Source: Akebia trifoliata (lineage: Eukaryota > Streptophyta > Magnoliopsida > Ranunculales > Lardizabalaceae). Taken from it: a DNA stretch of 64,000 nt. This document shows positions 36,401 to 47,762 of this stretch, piece after piece. The first letter of the stretch is position 1; each line of letters begins with the position of its first letter. The DNA lies in NCBI GenBank assembly GCA_017979445.1, contig CM030707.1:18551086-18615085 (forward strand), given 5' to 3'. The notes under the pieces were generated by a model. The model was not told the origin of the DNA and made no database searches. It saw only the letters and a list, made by a program, of their open reading frames with translations. A program made the position numbers and the translations under genes.

Positions 36401-37271
36401 GATATTAAGGGTTCTTAAGAAATAGTATACTATTAATACATTTCTAGAAGATTGGAACCGAACTCGAAAATATTTGCATTTTTCCTCAAATCCCAATGAT
36501 CATGTTGATGTAGAGAGACTAGAAAAGTTCTTTTTTCTTTTTTATTGTAATAATTTAACTAACCCACTTGGCACACTTAATCAACTCTCTTGATGGGACA
36601 AATCCAAGATACACGTTTTTATGGGGAAGTGTGTCATGTATCCTGAGGCATATAGATCTATGGCTTCTGAACATATCACGTCAAGGGAGTGATTAAGTGT
36701 GCCACGTAGGATAGTTAGATTATTGTAATTCTTTTTTTTTTTCCCACTATTTTGGAAAAGTATGTATCATGTAAAAACCTAAATATTATTGTCTTTAATT
36801 ATCATATATTTTCAAGAAATTTTTATATAATTAACTTTATGAACGATACGATACTAACTAACGTCCCCAAGAAGCATTAAAGGTATAATAACGAACCTGT
36901 GCCATCTCATGATGAAAGTTGATAAATTGATCAGGAGGGGCTTGATTGGCAGTGTAGACCCAGTCAGCAACCTTGACACGTGTGGCCCCTAGATACCCCA
37001 TCTCCTCCCATCCAAAAGCCTGCACCACACGTCCAAAATCACTCGCTGAGCACACATTGAATCCCCTAAACAAAATTGCAGAGTGACGTTTCAGTAACTC
37101 ACACAACCACTCACCCTTTTCTCTCACCATCTCTATCAACTCATCTGTACCCCACTCTTCCAACTCACCACCAACACCATCACCATCACCTTTAGGAGGG
37201 TTTAGTGTCTTTGGGAACACCACACCTCCAAATACCTTCTCTTCTTCAATCTTTCCTTCTACAAATTCCAT
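33415..37271 (-). CDS. Clavaminate synthase-like Fe(II)/2-oxoglutarate dioxygenase (At3g21360-like), 3 exons
   Basis: Exons 37271-36897, 34924-34671 and 33736-33415 join in frame: 951 nt, 316 aa, stop TAA. Exon 1 ends ...HHEMAQ at a GTTCGT donor. Exon 2 runs IKQFPSKIFFFC to VEARN. Exon 3 must use the acceptor GTAGAG, because the AG two bases earlier would cause a stop. TauD/TfdA fold signs: FRGF (about residue 75), the iron-binding H-x-E in FHHEMAQ (about 122), GGQTSIVPSH, the motif IWFN-like KVWFNT, then GDILLVDNLCAQHARRPG with the distal His and the Arg for 2-oxoglutarate. Length is close to the 330 aa of the Arabidopsis relative. The true substrate of this family is not well known. It is probably cytosolic; no signal peptide is seen. 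Introns of 1.97 and 0.93 kb hold hairpin elements. Confidence 0.9.
35085..35215. repeat. GTGTATCCC hairpin element in dioxygenase intron 1 (copy A)
   Basis: It has TTGTGTATCCCGAACCGAAG and ATCTATGATTCC blocks and ends AAATTATCACGACTCAT. The arms are weak. Confidence 0.5.
35690..35875. repeat. GTGTATCCC hairpin element in dioxygenase intron 1 (copy B)
   Basis: The inner arms CTTGGGATACACAACTCCC and CAATTGTGTATCCCCAAG face each other. The outer arms are ACATGAACAAGTTCGGGAAT and GGTTCCAAACTTGTCATGTC. Confidence 0.65.
36550..36725. repeat. GTGTATCCC-type hairpin element in dioxygenase intron 1 (copy C)
   Basis: The outer arms TTGGCACACTTAATCAACTC and GGAGTGATTAAGTGTGCCAC are complementary. The inner core AGATACACGTTTTTATGGGG faces GTGTCATGTATCCTGAG. 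Confidence 0.65.
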
Positions 37272-37272
37272 T

Positions 37273-37306
<34 letters not shown>

Positions 37307-37321
37307 GATTTATAGATGCAT
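37272..37321 (-). promoter_or_regulatory. Core promoter of the dioxygenase gene: TATA box, GA-repeat leader, RY motif
   Basis: Minus-strand CTATAAAT (37315-37308) is a good TATA box only 37-45 nt before the ATG. The space between is almost entirely (GA)n. CATGCA (RY-type element, bound by B3 factors) directly precedes the TATA. If the start site is about 30 nt after the TATA, the leader is only about 10 nt. Confidence 0.55.
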
Positions 37322-37683
37322 GTGGAATTAAAAGTTTTAATAGTGGCAAATATGGACAAAGTGGGTATGGACAACCCACTTTGTAAAATCTTTTTTTCTT
37401 AATACCCATTCACCTTGAAAATGATGGGGGCACCTGGAGAAAATGGTGAACTAAAATGGTCAAGATTGACGATTGTAACAAGGTCGACTTAAATGGTGAT
37501 CTTGATGATTCAAATTCAAACAACGAGATCAATGATTTACAATCTTTGTTTTCAACGGTTATAAAAGGTGATCTCGACAATTGGACTAGAAGTCGATCTC
37601 AACAATTTGAATCATCGATCTCACTAATTGAAAGGTAGGGCTCAAATGGCTTTAAGAAAGAAAATGTTTATTAGATGGCTTAT

Positions 37684-37858
37684 GATTTTCTGATTCGTTT
37701 TTTTTTTCATTTGGTTAATACTCGGTTGACATGGCAAGGGTACAAAATCAAAGATCGTTTTTCTTATGTATCCCGAAGAAAATGATCTATGATTTTGTGC
37801 CCATATCAGGTCAGTCGGGTATTGATCGAGTGAAAAAAAAAATCGAGTCAGAAAATCA
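37684..37858. repeat. GTGTATCCC-type hairpin element (copy D), upstream of the dioxygenase gene
   Basis: The ends GATTTTCTGATTCG and CGAGTCAGAAAATC are inverted. The core is CTTATGTATCCCGAAGAAAA, then GATCTATGATTTTG. It lies about 410 bp upstream of the dioxygenase start codon. Confidence 0.65.
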
Positions 37859-40800
37859 GAACTCTTACTAGATATAGACCTTTAAGTTGTCACGAAAAAA
37901 ATTACGGGGAATTTAGAAAGAAGTCCCTCCAAAGGGTGCATTAATTAATTTCCCTCCAATCTATGGTTTGGTCTCTAAACCACATCAATGGACAGCCCCA
38001 CCCCATGTCCAACTACATATCAAAAGCTAACATGATTGGCAATTTAGGGCCACATAAATTTTTTATTGGGTGATTCCATCCATCTTTATGGTACTTAAAT
38101 CCAATGGTTATAAATCACCAAGTAGTTGATTTTGATATTTTGGTAGCTATCAATGGATCCAAGGGAATCTGCCACCGATGACGACACATGTCCTTAGGAT
38201 TTCCCATCCGATCCATCGAATTTTTTATACTACATCGACAATTACAAGGAAACCATTAGAGCATAAGTTTAGGATTCATGTACTATGAGGTAGAATGCAC
38301 ATATATTACAAAAATTAGAATTTAGTTGAGATTAATTTTTTTTAAATTAATTAAATAATTATTTGAAAATTTTTAAATAGATAATATAATTATAGTTATA
38401 ACATTATAATTTAATGTATTACAAAGATATTTTAATTTGTAATTTAAAATATTAATAATGGAGATTTTAAATTTTCATCGGATGATTATATCATTATAAT
38501 ATTGAAGATTAAATGGGTATTTTTTATATTTGTAACAATTTAAATTTTATTAGACCCTTATCTCATTATAACATTGAAGTGTAAAATAATATTTTTGATA
38601 TATTAAGTGAGGAAGAGGAGAGATAATGTGAGTCAAGGAAATATCAAGTTATTTACACTGTTCATTTTAATTCACAAAACACGTTTTTCCAATGAATTCA
38701 TCACTTTTATAATCATTGAATCCGTAGATAAATTACCAATGAGATCATTGATATGGCAAAATCACTGGTATTTTATTAGTGAATTCGTAGATTATAAAAG
38801 TCACTCGAAAAACTTGTTTTTGAAATTAAAATGAATAATGTGCCAAACTCGAAATTTCATCATATTTAATACACGAAAGGGAGATTAACCCATTAAAATA
38901 AAAATAATAAATCAATGACTAAGATTAAGTAAGAGTTGGGGTGCCAATAGAAACTCTCTTTCTCTCTTTTGGATTCCTATTTGTTACATTTAGCATTTTA
39001 TATGAGCCTAATCCTATAATTGCAAACAATTGAAAAGTTGTTTGAATGTGCTTAATTAAATGCTTTGTAATGATGAGGTAATAACTTGAACCAAGCTTTT
39101 TTTTAATGTTTGAATGATGTGCTGTAATCTATAATTAGGGGGTGAAAAATAATTTAAAAGGTTAGGGTGTGATAATTAAAAATTAGGGTGCCAATAGCAG
39201 TTCTTTTAAAAAGACATCAGTTATTTCTTAAACTTTCATCAAATTTCAAGAATATTACTAACAGTGAATCATGTATAATGCATCAAGACAATTTCCAATC
39301 CTTCGAACCCAATCCAATTAATCACACAAAGGTATCATCATCAAACACCCTGGAATTCGAAATCCACCAATTTGCCTAAAATTACAACGATCTACTACGA
39401 TAACAGATACACTTAATTATTAAATTGCAAGGATGAGAAAGCAGATTGATCTTAGAAGGTTTTCCAATGTGTTTGTTTGTTTGTTTTTTTTTTTTTTTTT
39501 AAATTTCCCAAAAAATATTATCTTTCTTGACGTTTGATGAATCAAGTGTAGAACATGACTGGGTTTGATAAGGGAAAAACAATATAGGGTTGTTATTGTA
39601 CAAAAACTTAGAATTTTCTATCCAAAATCAACTTTCGGGGAAAAAATGAAAATACTATTTCAATCCTATCTGAAAAAGAAAAGCAAAACAAAAAAGAAGA
39701 TAGCGATGAACCTTTGATTAATGGAGATCAAAACAAGGTATTGCTTCTGCTGATATATCGATTCAACGAACTTGATGTGTGAGGGTTTACAACTGGGAAC
39801 AAAGAACCTATTCATCTGATGACAACGGAAAAGAATCATCACGTTTTTTCATCTGTTATGCATTGCCTTCTCATTGGAGAAGGAATCGGAGTCACGAACC
39901 AAAACAACTCAACCTCAATTTTGAACGAAAAAAATAAAATAAATAAATTTGATTCATTTTTTACCATCAGATTTACCCTAAATCACAAAAACATAATCTT
40001 CCTCTTCTTCTTCCCTACCACCATCACCACCGTCGAGCCTCTCTCTTCCTTCTTCCCCTTTTCTGGTATTTTTCTCAAATGTACTCAAACACAAAAACTT
40101 GTTTTTTTACCATCCTACCTATTTTCCCATGGATTTGGAATTTCATTCAATCAAACAGATCTTTAGGAACACAACCACAACTCGAGAAAATTCTCACACA
40201 CTTGTGTTAAAATTGGAAGCACGATCTACTCTTCAAGCCTGGGTACAAATGTAGATTCCCTCCTTATTTATAAACTTTGGTTGGGGGTGGGAGTTCAAGG
40301 TTTTCTAAGTTAAAATAGTTGAAAGAGAACTTTATATCTATTTACATTTCTTAAATAAACCTAAAATTTCTTAACATTTCATAGAATTCTCCACAACCTT
40401 GGGTATTCTAGAGCTTTGCAAGTCCCTAAATCCAGTCTGCTAAAGAAATATCTAAAAGATTTTATTATTTATATGGAACACCACTATAACTTTTTAGAGT
40501 TAGTCCACATTTTTCTAAGAACTCTTCGTGCCTTTCTGAGAGTTTCTAGTTTTTCTAAAAAAATGTTTTAATCTTCCCCAGCCCGAAATCCATAAATTGA
40601 GAGGGAATCCGCGCTTGTGCCCAACCAAATCTTCAAAGTTCAACACAAGTGCGTGAAAATTCTCTTTTGAGTATGAATGTGCACCTATATTGAACCGACT
40701 CCTAAGACACTTGGGGTAAGACTAACTTGAACTAGATTGTGGGAATTAATTTAAATGTCGCACAGGCACTAGATAATGAGGGACTAGGTTCGTGGCATAA

Positions 40801-42397
40801 AATTACAAACTCTAATTTCCACACTTATGTCACCAATAAAAAAAAATTTAAAAACAAAGACTAACTGAAATGCCATACTGGGGTTGAGTGAGTTATATGT
40901 AATGGAAAATTTTAATTGTGGTTTCATCGTCATCAAAGCCTTATCCCAAAGTTTTGGGCCTGACTAAAGGAATGTGAAACACGGCTTGCTATTGTTATTG
41001 TATACATATCCGCTTGCCTTCCAGTATCTCGATCCATGTATCTCGATCCATGTTCATATTCTTTCTAACTAGAACGGTAATCTGTCTCACTTCTTTAAAC
41101 ATGCCAAAACCATCTCAATTAACATTGGAAGACTGCAGCGTTAAGATGTACCCTCTAGACTCTTCACATCCCCATCTACATCAGCCCATATTCCCCCTCC
41201 CTTATATAGGACTCTCCTATGACTGATAGTTGTAAAAAATGTTGAATTTTCGGTACTACGTTTAACATAAGGCAACAATAGTTGTGGCATTCTAGAAATT
41301 GTAATACTTAAGTCTTTCTATACCAATATCCTCGACAATTTTCATCATTCTTCCAACACCACCACTTGGTATAGTTTCCATAGGTTTGGACCAATAACAG
41401 AAGCCATGTTAGTTTCCATGGAATATCTACTCCACTGGAGGGAATTTCTGAGGACGTTCTCAATTGGATAATCATAATAAAAAACCATACTACTTATTGG
41501 GAAAAAAAAAGAAAAAGATTGATTTTTTATGTAAATCCATATGTTGGCTCCTTGGAATCATCACTAAAACCCTGCATGTGAACCACATGTACCACTATAG
41601 GACCCAGGCGGACTGTCCTCAATGTCTTACAAATTGGTACCTTAGTTGTCAACTTTGTACTCAGTGTGTCTGAATCCCGAATCAGTCGATCCACATATCA
41701 AATGATAAGAGATTCAAGTTCTAACTCTTCAACCATAACAGGCTAGTTCCTTGTTACAGAGTGACATTCATAAAGTTGGACATAAAGACTATCCACCAAA
41801 ACAGGTTTCTTTTTATACAATTCCTATCTAAGAGAATAATTCAGTCTAAACAAGTAGGAAGGGCTTCTTACTTAACCTTTTCTCAGATGCTCTTCGGGTT
41901 TCCTCCTATCTTCAAGTCATGCATTGAAACCTTTTCAGAATCGCCCCTGCATCAACCCATACTAGTGTGTTAAAACCGACCTTCACCTAAGCAAAAGAAC
42001 TAGAAACATTGAAAAGGGATGAGACCAAAAAAGGAACTACCCAACAAGAGTCAAACAAGGCTAAGAAACGAGACCAAAGAAGCCAAGTGAAAGGGCAACG
42101 CAATAGAAGGTGGTTTACTGATTCACCATTTGCTTTGCAAATGAAACAAAAACTCGGCAGGACAAGTCCTTTTTTATCATGTAATTACATATTGTTGGGC
42201 CAATTGCGGAAAAATCTTACCAAACAAGAAAAAGATAAAACAACTATTAAAATAGAACACTTCTCCTATAAAAGTATCACTTTACTTCGCTAATATGCAA
42301 AGGGATCTGCATGGTTAAAGGTTCAAGACCAATAAATTTATCAAATGCATTGATCTTCAACAGTAGCTCAATATAAAACACAATAAAAAGACTAAAT
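37859..42397. other. Intergenic region without a recognised gene
   Basis: Longer open frames (39819-40166, 42009-42293) have no family match. An inverted-repeat element lies at 38658-38835. A T-run of about 18 is at 39485-39502. Confidence 0.45.
38658..38835. mobile_element. Foldback MITE, about 180 bp
   Basis: TTCATTTTAATTCACAAAAC...CACTTTTATAATC on the left faces GATTATAAAAGTCACTCG...GAAATTAAAATGAA on the right. Arms are about 55 bp with small mismatches. No coding capacity. Confidence 0.65.
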
Positions 42398-43321
42398 TCA
42401 TACTTGGTCATTCCCCATTTGTCCTGTGGGATTGTAGTTCTTTTGCTCTCCTTGCGTGCCATCCCTCTCATGAACCTGTGAGAACCTTTGCCCATCTCCT
42501 TGTGCGGGATAATTCTGCCCATAGCCAACACCAGATCCTTGATTATATTCTCCACCGGGTGGAGGGCCAAAATTCCTGTTATCTCCTCTCATATCACTAT
42601 GATTGGGAGGTGCATAATCCCTTCGATCTCCTTGAGTGAAACCCCTCCGTTCTTGAGAATAATAATTTCCTTGATCCCCTTGGTTGTAGCCCCTCTGATA
42701 TGAAGGCATTGGATCTCTTCCTGCAGAAGCATAATCCCTATTGCCCATTGGCACGGAATCTCTACGTTCTCCTTGTCCAGTTGGACCATAATTTTGTTGC
42801 GGTGTGTAGTTCTGTTGTGCACCATAGTTCCTTCCATCTCCTTGCATAGGACCCTGTCGATCGTACTGTTGGTAACCTTGTTGCGTTGGCATCGTGTCTC
42901 TCTGTTGTGCACCATAGTTCCTTCCATCTCCTTGCATAGAGCCCTGGCGATCATATGGTTGGTTCCCTTGTTGCATTTGTGCCGGATCTCTAGGCCTATC
43001 GTACCTTTGCCGATCATAATTTCGATTTCGGTCCCCATACCTTCCTTGTCTTCCATACTGAACTGGCGGAGGCCTAGGTATGATTGTACCGTTGATGTAT
43101 TTGTCACCTAATAATTACATAGGAATGGCATAAATTCAAAAAGACTGACATAATAACTCGATTAACCAGTCCTTACATTACACACATGATTTCAAATCTC
43201 AGTTTGATGGCTCAGATCCATGGACGAGAGCGAGTTGTCTCGGACGAGTAAACTCATCTTGAAAGAGATAAACCATTTAACTCTGTTTATAATTATTTTC
43301 ATATAAATACATATGAATAAA

Positions 43322-43356
<35 letters not shown>

Positions 43357-43739
43357 GAGCGGTTCGGCAGCCATAAAGTTTGCCAAGTTTGGTGCCAAAC
43401 ATTTTTTGTAAATCACTTTTGATGGGGTTAGAAGTTTTGGAATAGGCTGATTTTTTGTGAGAATAATCTCTACGGTGAAGAGATCATCCTCACAAAAAAT
43501 CAGCTCATTTTGAAACTTCTAACCCTAGTTTACAAGTTGAAGAATCGTGGACCGTCCAATTTTTGTAAATCACTTTTGATGGGGTTAGAAGTTTTGGAAT
43601 AGGCTGATTTTTTGTGAGGATGATCTCTATGATGAGGAGATCATCCTCACCAAAAATCAGCCTATTCCAAAGCTTCTAACCCATATTTTGAAAAATGTTT
43701 GGTACCAAACTTGGCAAACTTTAGGGCTGCTGAACCATC

Positions 43740-43778
<39 letters not shown>

Positions 43779-46700
43779 AATAAGAAAGATTAGAAGATGT
43801 TTTATTATAAAATAATATGTTATTAAGATAATAAATGTTTAAATTCAAAAAAAATAATTTTTTCAATTAAAATATAGAAAATCCCAATTGACTCGGATGA
43901 GTATTAACAACTCGGTCAAGATTTTCAAAATATCATCCAAGTCAACTCGTTTATCTTGTGAGATTATGCAGATGTGACACGTCATGTCTATCCATCTTGT
44001 TCATGGATGATACCAAGATGACTCGGGCATGTTATCTTGGTCTCAGACGAGTCACGGCTTCAGTTTCAACAAGCAGATAGACTTCTGCTTCTCTATTCCC
44101 CATAAGAATCAAAAAGGATTTTATAGGGAGAAAAATTGAAAGGTCCTACCTCCATACTCCTTATTCACTGGATCAATGTACGAATCTGGCAAGATAAAAA
44201 CAACTCCTGGAAGACCTGATCAAAGCATAGATGGAAGCATATATTAGAAACCCAATCTCATAGTTTGCAGAAAACGCAAAACTACAGAAGCATACCTCTG
44301 AACTTCTCAGACATTTCTTCTGTCATCACAGCCTGAAATCCATTGTAAGTTGTTGTGCTACAAGCATACATTCTCTTTTTTGCTTCTTCAACACTGACTC
44401 ATACATAACATTTCTTAAATTAGCCCAATCATTTTAAATATTGGGTTCCAAACATCAAAGTTATCCAAATCTAACAACTATAAATGTGATAAATTTGGGG
44501 GTCCAACTCAAAACCAATTGGCGATGAGTGGAGAGGCCTAGGAGCTTATAAGGAGAGAGACAAGGCAACAAGTGTTCAATGTGAGTCTAAACTCAACACG
44601 CCCCCTCATGTGTGGGCCGGACTGGGCCAAAGCATGTGGAGATATGAATTGGGTGGCGTGAAGGAGAGAAAGGCCTGCTCTGATACCATGATAAATTTGG
44701 GGGTCCAACCCAAAACCAATTCGTGATGAGTGGAGAGGCCCAAGAGCTTATAAGGAAAGAGAAAAGGCAATGAGTGCCTGATGTTGGACTAAACTCACTA
44801 AACTCAACAACATGCTGAAGCAAACCAAGGAACATTGCAAGAAAACTGAACATAATTTTTTCAATGGGGACAATAGAACATTTTATAGCAAAATTGGAAA
44901 ATGTGCGAAGCAAAACAGTTGAGAAACACCATTATAAGTTTTTCCAGACTGAAAGTTTACCACACTAAATTAGAGGAAAGATTGTGGCACTTGCATTAAT
45001 GCAAAAATTTGGCCACTCACCTGCATTATTTGAAACATGTCTAGGTGAGGAGTGTTGGTAATTTGCATGGGCAACATGGGAGTGGCGTGCCAATAGGACG
45101 AGCCCAGTGCGTGGTTTTTGATATTTTTTAGGCCCAGCACGGCCTGATTGAATAATTCAATTCATGCCTGCAGGGCCCACAGTGACACCCCTAATCCCCA
45201 AAATACGATCCAATAAATGGTGACAAAATTGGTGATTTTTTAAAGAAAATTCGTGCTTTTTTTCAAAAAATCTCCAAGTTTTATTATTATTAAATAATAA
45301 TCAATGATGTAATCGAAGGTATTTTGGGGGGAAAAAAGTCATATCTTATTTTTATTGTGTTATTTTATCATTTAATTTATGAAATATGTATTTTTTACAT
45401 TTTTATACTTGAAAAAATAATTTTTATATTTATTTAATACGATGTTTTTCTGAAGTTTTCTCTTGCCAAATTATACCTGAACCCCGACTTTATCACTATG
45501 ATCCAATGGGCACGTACCCAACAATAAGGGTGAGTGACTATCTTTCTTGCACTCATATGAGTGCTGCTGCTAGAACTTCTTCTCACTGAATTTTGCTAAC
45601 TAACAACCCGCTTTGTGAGGTTCAAAGAAAATCCAGTGATCAGCCAAAAAAAAAATTAATAATACACAAATGAATAGATTGGATAGCAACAAAATTAAGT
45701 CGCGATTAATTAACTGATCTAATTTTCGCATAGGTGGTCCTCCAGTGGCCTTTCCACTTTGCAATCTATAATGTCAAGACAGATCATTGGAATAGCTTAT
45801 GTGGTTAATGACCCATATCCTATCAAGTAGTTATCAATTCTATATGTTTGGTCACAAATCACAATACTCCAAAAAAACAACAAAAAAGTTCATTAATTGA
45901 CAATTCAAGTAATCTCATCGGTATAATTACAGCCCGATACTACATTTCAAAATTGATGTAATATTAAATATGATTGAGAACTTTTACAAAACCACTAACC
46001 CATCTAACATCATAAATAAAAATAAAATTTTTTGCGGCCCAATACTACATTTCAAAATTGATGTCAAAACAGATCGTTGGAATAGCTTATGTGGTTAATG
46101 ACCCATATCCTATCCAATAGTTATCAATTCTATATGGTTGGTCACAAATCACAATTCTCAAAAAAAAAAAAAAAAAAAAAAAGTTCATTAATTGAGAATT
46201 CAAATAATCTCCTCGGTATACTTACGGCCCGATACTACATTTCAAAATTGATGTACTATTAAATATGATTGAGAACTTTTACAAAACCAATAACCCATCT
46301 AACATCATAAATAAAAATCAAAATTTTTGCTTTACATTATAAATTCTGGCTTGGAAAACAGATTATCCACTCAAAACTAATAGAAATTGTGATATTCAAC
46401 CATTTTACCTTCCAACGACCTTAGCGAGAGTTTGAACATAAGTCTCGACCATCTCTTCTGGGGTGGGTTTTGGGTCTTTGGGGAAATCCATGGTGATGAG
46501 CCAATGATTGTAATCGCAGCCCTCAAAGAGGATCGTATCTGGCGATATCTTGTCATCATCATTATATGAAGATCTCGATGATGCAGAAGACAATGAGGTT
46601 GATCGAAACCACAGAGATTGGATCCTGAGATGATTTCTAGGGTTTTGAGGAACAATGGGTGGTGATGAAATGTGGGATTGTAAAAGAGAAGATGAAGAAG

Positions 46701-46785
46701 CAATTGCAGAGAGCGAACGATGGTGTTTGAGAAGAGAAGATGAGAGGGTTAAGGCTCGGCGAAGGCGTAGTGAGGAGTAAGCCAT
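42398..46785 (-). CDS. Multiple organellar RNA editing factor, MORF1-like, 4 exons
   Basis: Exons 46785-46409, 44393-44296, 44215-44150 and 43107-42398 join in frame: 1251 nt, 416 aa, all introns GT-AG. MORF proteins bind PPR editing factors and help C-to-U editing of organellar RNA. The [17 protein letters not shown] start is rich in Arg, Ser and Leu, like a mitochondrial presequence. The MORF domain follows: [19 protein letters not shown] (exon 1), [29 protein letters not shown] (exon 2), [22 protein letters not shown] (exon 3), [15 protein letters not shown] (exon 4). A Q/G/Y/R-rich tail as in MORF1 ends it, including a 30-residue unit repeated twice ([17 protein letters not shown] and [17 protein letters not shown]). 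An in-frame ATG at 46866 exists, but the DNA between has an AAACCCTAAACCCTAG telo-box, typical of a leader, so 46785 is preferred. Stop TGA. Confidence 0.9.
43355..43742. mobile_element. Micron-like foldback MITE between two (TA)n runs, copy 2 (MORF intron 3)
   Basis: 388 bp. The left end GGGAGCGGTTCGGCAGCC(A/C)TAAAG and the right end (CTTTAGGGCTGCTGAACCATCCCC) form arms of about 50 bp. (TA)n lies at 43326-43354 and 43743-43772, so it sits exactly inside a TA microsatellite. The interior contains a direct repeat (43395-43480 and 43556-43640, AATCACTTTTGATGGGGTTA...) and the palindrome TGTGAGGATGATCTC / GAGATCATCCTCAC. Confidence 0.8.
44487..44809 (-). mobile_element. TRIM (miniature LTR retrotransposon) in MORF intron 1
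   Basis: On the minus strand, a 121-bp LTR (44809-44689, TGTTGAGTTTAG...AAATTTATCA) is followed at once by the primer site TGGTATCAGAGCAGG. About 70 bp of interior ends in GAGGGGGCG, and then a 112-bp LTR follows (44598-44487). The flanks AAATG and ACATG agree at 4 of 5 bases. Total 323 bp, no coding capacity. Its LTR text (AAATTTGGGGGTCCAACCCA) resembles a TRIM type I recall as common in plants. Confidence 0.88.
45773..46330. repeat. 290-bp tandem duplication in MORF intron 1
   Basis: GTCAAGACAGATCATTGGAAT at 45773 recurs at 46063, and the two units stay closely similar to about 46330, apart from A-run length differences. Confidence 0.88.
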
Positions 46786-46813
46786 GGATGGTTGCCAAGC
46801 GAAGATGGCTTTT

Positions 46814-46830
46814 CTAGGGTTTAGGGTTTT
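46814..46830 (-). promoter_or_regulatory. Telo-box in the MORF1-like leader
   Basis: The minus strand reads AAACCCTAAACCCTAG, 29-45 nt before the start codon. Telo-boxes are common near the 5' ends of plant translation and organelle-biogenesis genes. Confidence 0.6.
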
Positions 46831-46890
46831 GGCAGGTGGAATTCGCGGATTAAAGCCCGACTCCAAAGAGGATGAGAGGGCTTATTGAAA

Positions 46891-47524
46891 GGGGGCAGCT
46901 ATTTGCACACACCGAAATGGCTCATCGCACCCACTTAAATGACTTGTATTTTAGAAAAAATAAAATAACATAAAATTATCATTACACCCTTACGTTTTGG
47001 CTTATTGCACCCACCACCTACTCTTCTTTTTCTTCATTTTCATCTCCTTCTAAGATTGTGAGACGTTGAATCAATGAAGATTATGTTTTAAGTTATTTTA
47101 ATTTTTTGATTTTTGATTTTTTTACTTTTTTGTAAATCACCATTAAAACCTTAAAATGATGATTTTGAATCGAAGAACTCGAAAAAAATGTGATAGATCT
47201 GTTCGATAGGTACCTACTAAACAAAATTTTCTACCAAACATTACAAAATCAATTTTTGGTAAGTACCTATCAAATCTTACAAAATAAATTCAATAGGTAC
47301 CTATCGATCAAAACTTTCTCATGTGAATGGTTTCGACTTTATAGAAAGTATTTAGGGTAAGAAATATAAGTAAGATTATTGCTTAAAACTCTCATTAAAA
47401 TCTTTCTAGATGTGAAGATGAAAAAGTATATGAGAGAGAGAGAGAGAGAGAGAGAAATGATTTGATACCTTTAAATGAGTAAAATAAACAAAATATATTT
47501 AATAGGTGTGTGTAAATAGTCCCC
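46891..47524. mobile_element. 634-bp MITE-like element directly upstream of the MORF gene
   Basis: The left end GGGGGCAGCTATTTGCACAC...C and the right end GGTGTGTGTAAATAGTCCCC are inverted (about 20 bp with a few mismatches). ATTGAAA lies close to both borders and may be part of a target duplication. An (AG)n run lies at 47435-47454. It starts 106 bp before the MORF start codon. Confidence 0.6.
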
Positions 47525-47762
47525 TTCCAATTGAAATGTCCTCGTAGTTCAGATTTCTTCTCTACAATTAGGGGATTCTTCAAATGGTTTTAAAATCTGG
47601 TATCTCATCTTGCTTTGCTCCAAGAAATATCGAGTTGACTCATCCAATCATCCCATTTATTGTTTATAATTATGTTAAATTAGAATGTCGCATGGGCAAA
47701 CACACGTGTGTCAAAAAACTTATTTGTAATATAAAATATTAACTCAAGGGTTTTTTTAATAT

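Noticed and set aside
39819..40166. 115-codon plus-strand frame with TTITTVEPLSSFFPFSG
   Set aside because: Low-complexity CT-rich stretch with no domain; looks like a leader or random frame.
42589..43107. 172-codon minus-strand open frame overlapping MORF exon 4
   Set aside because: It is a second frame opened by the biased Q/G/R codons. The frame fixed by the splice sites gives the expected MORF tail.
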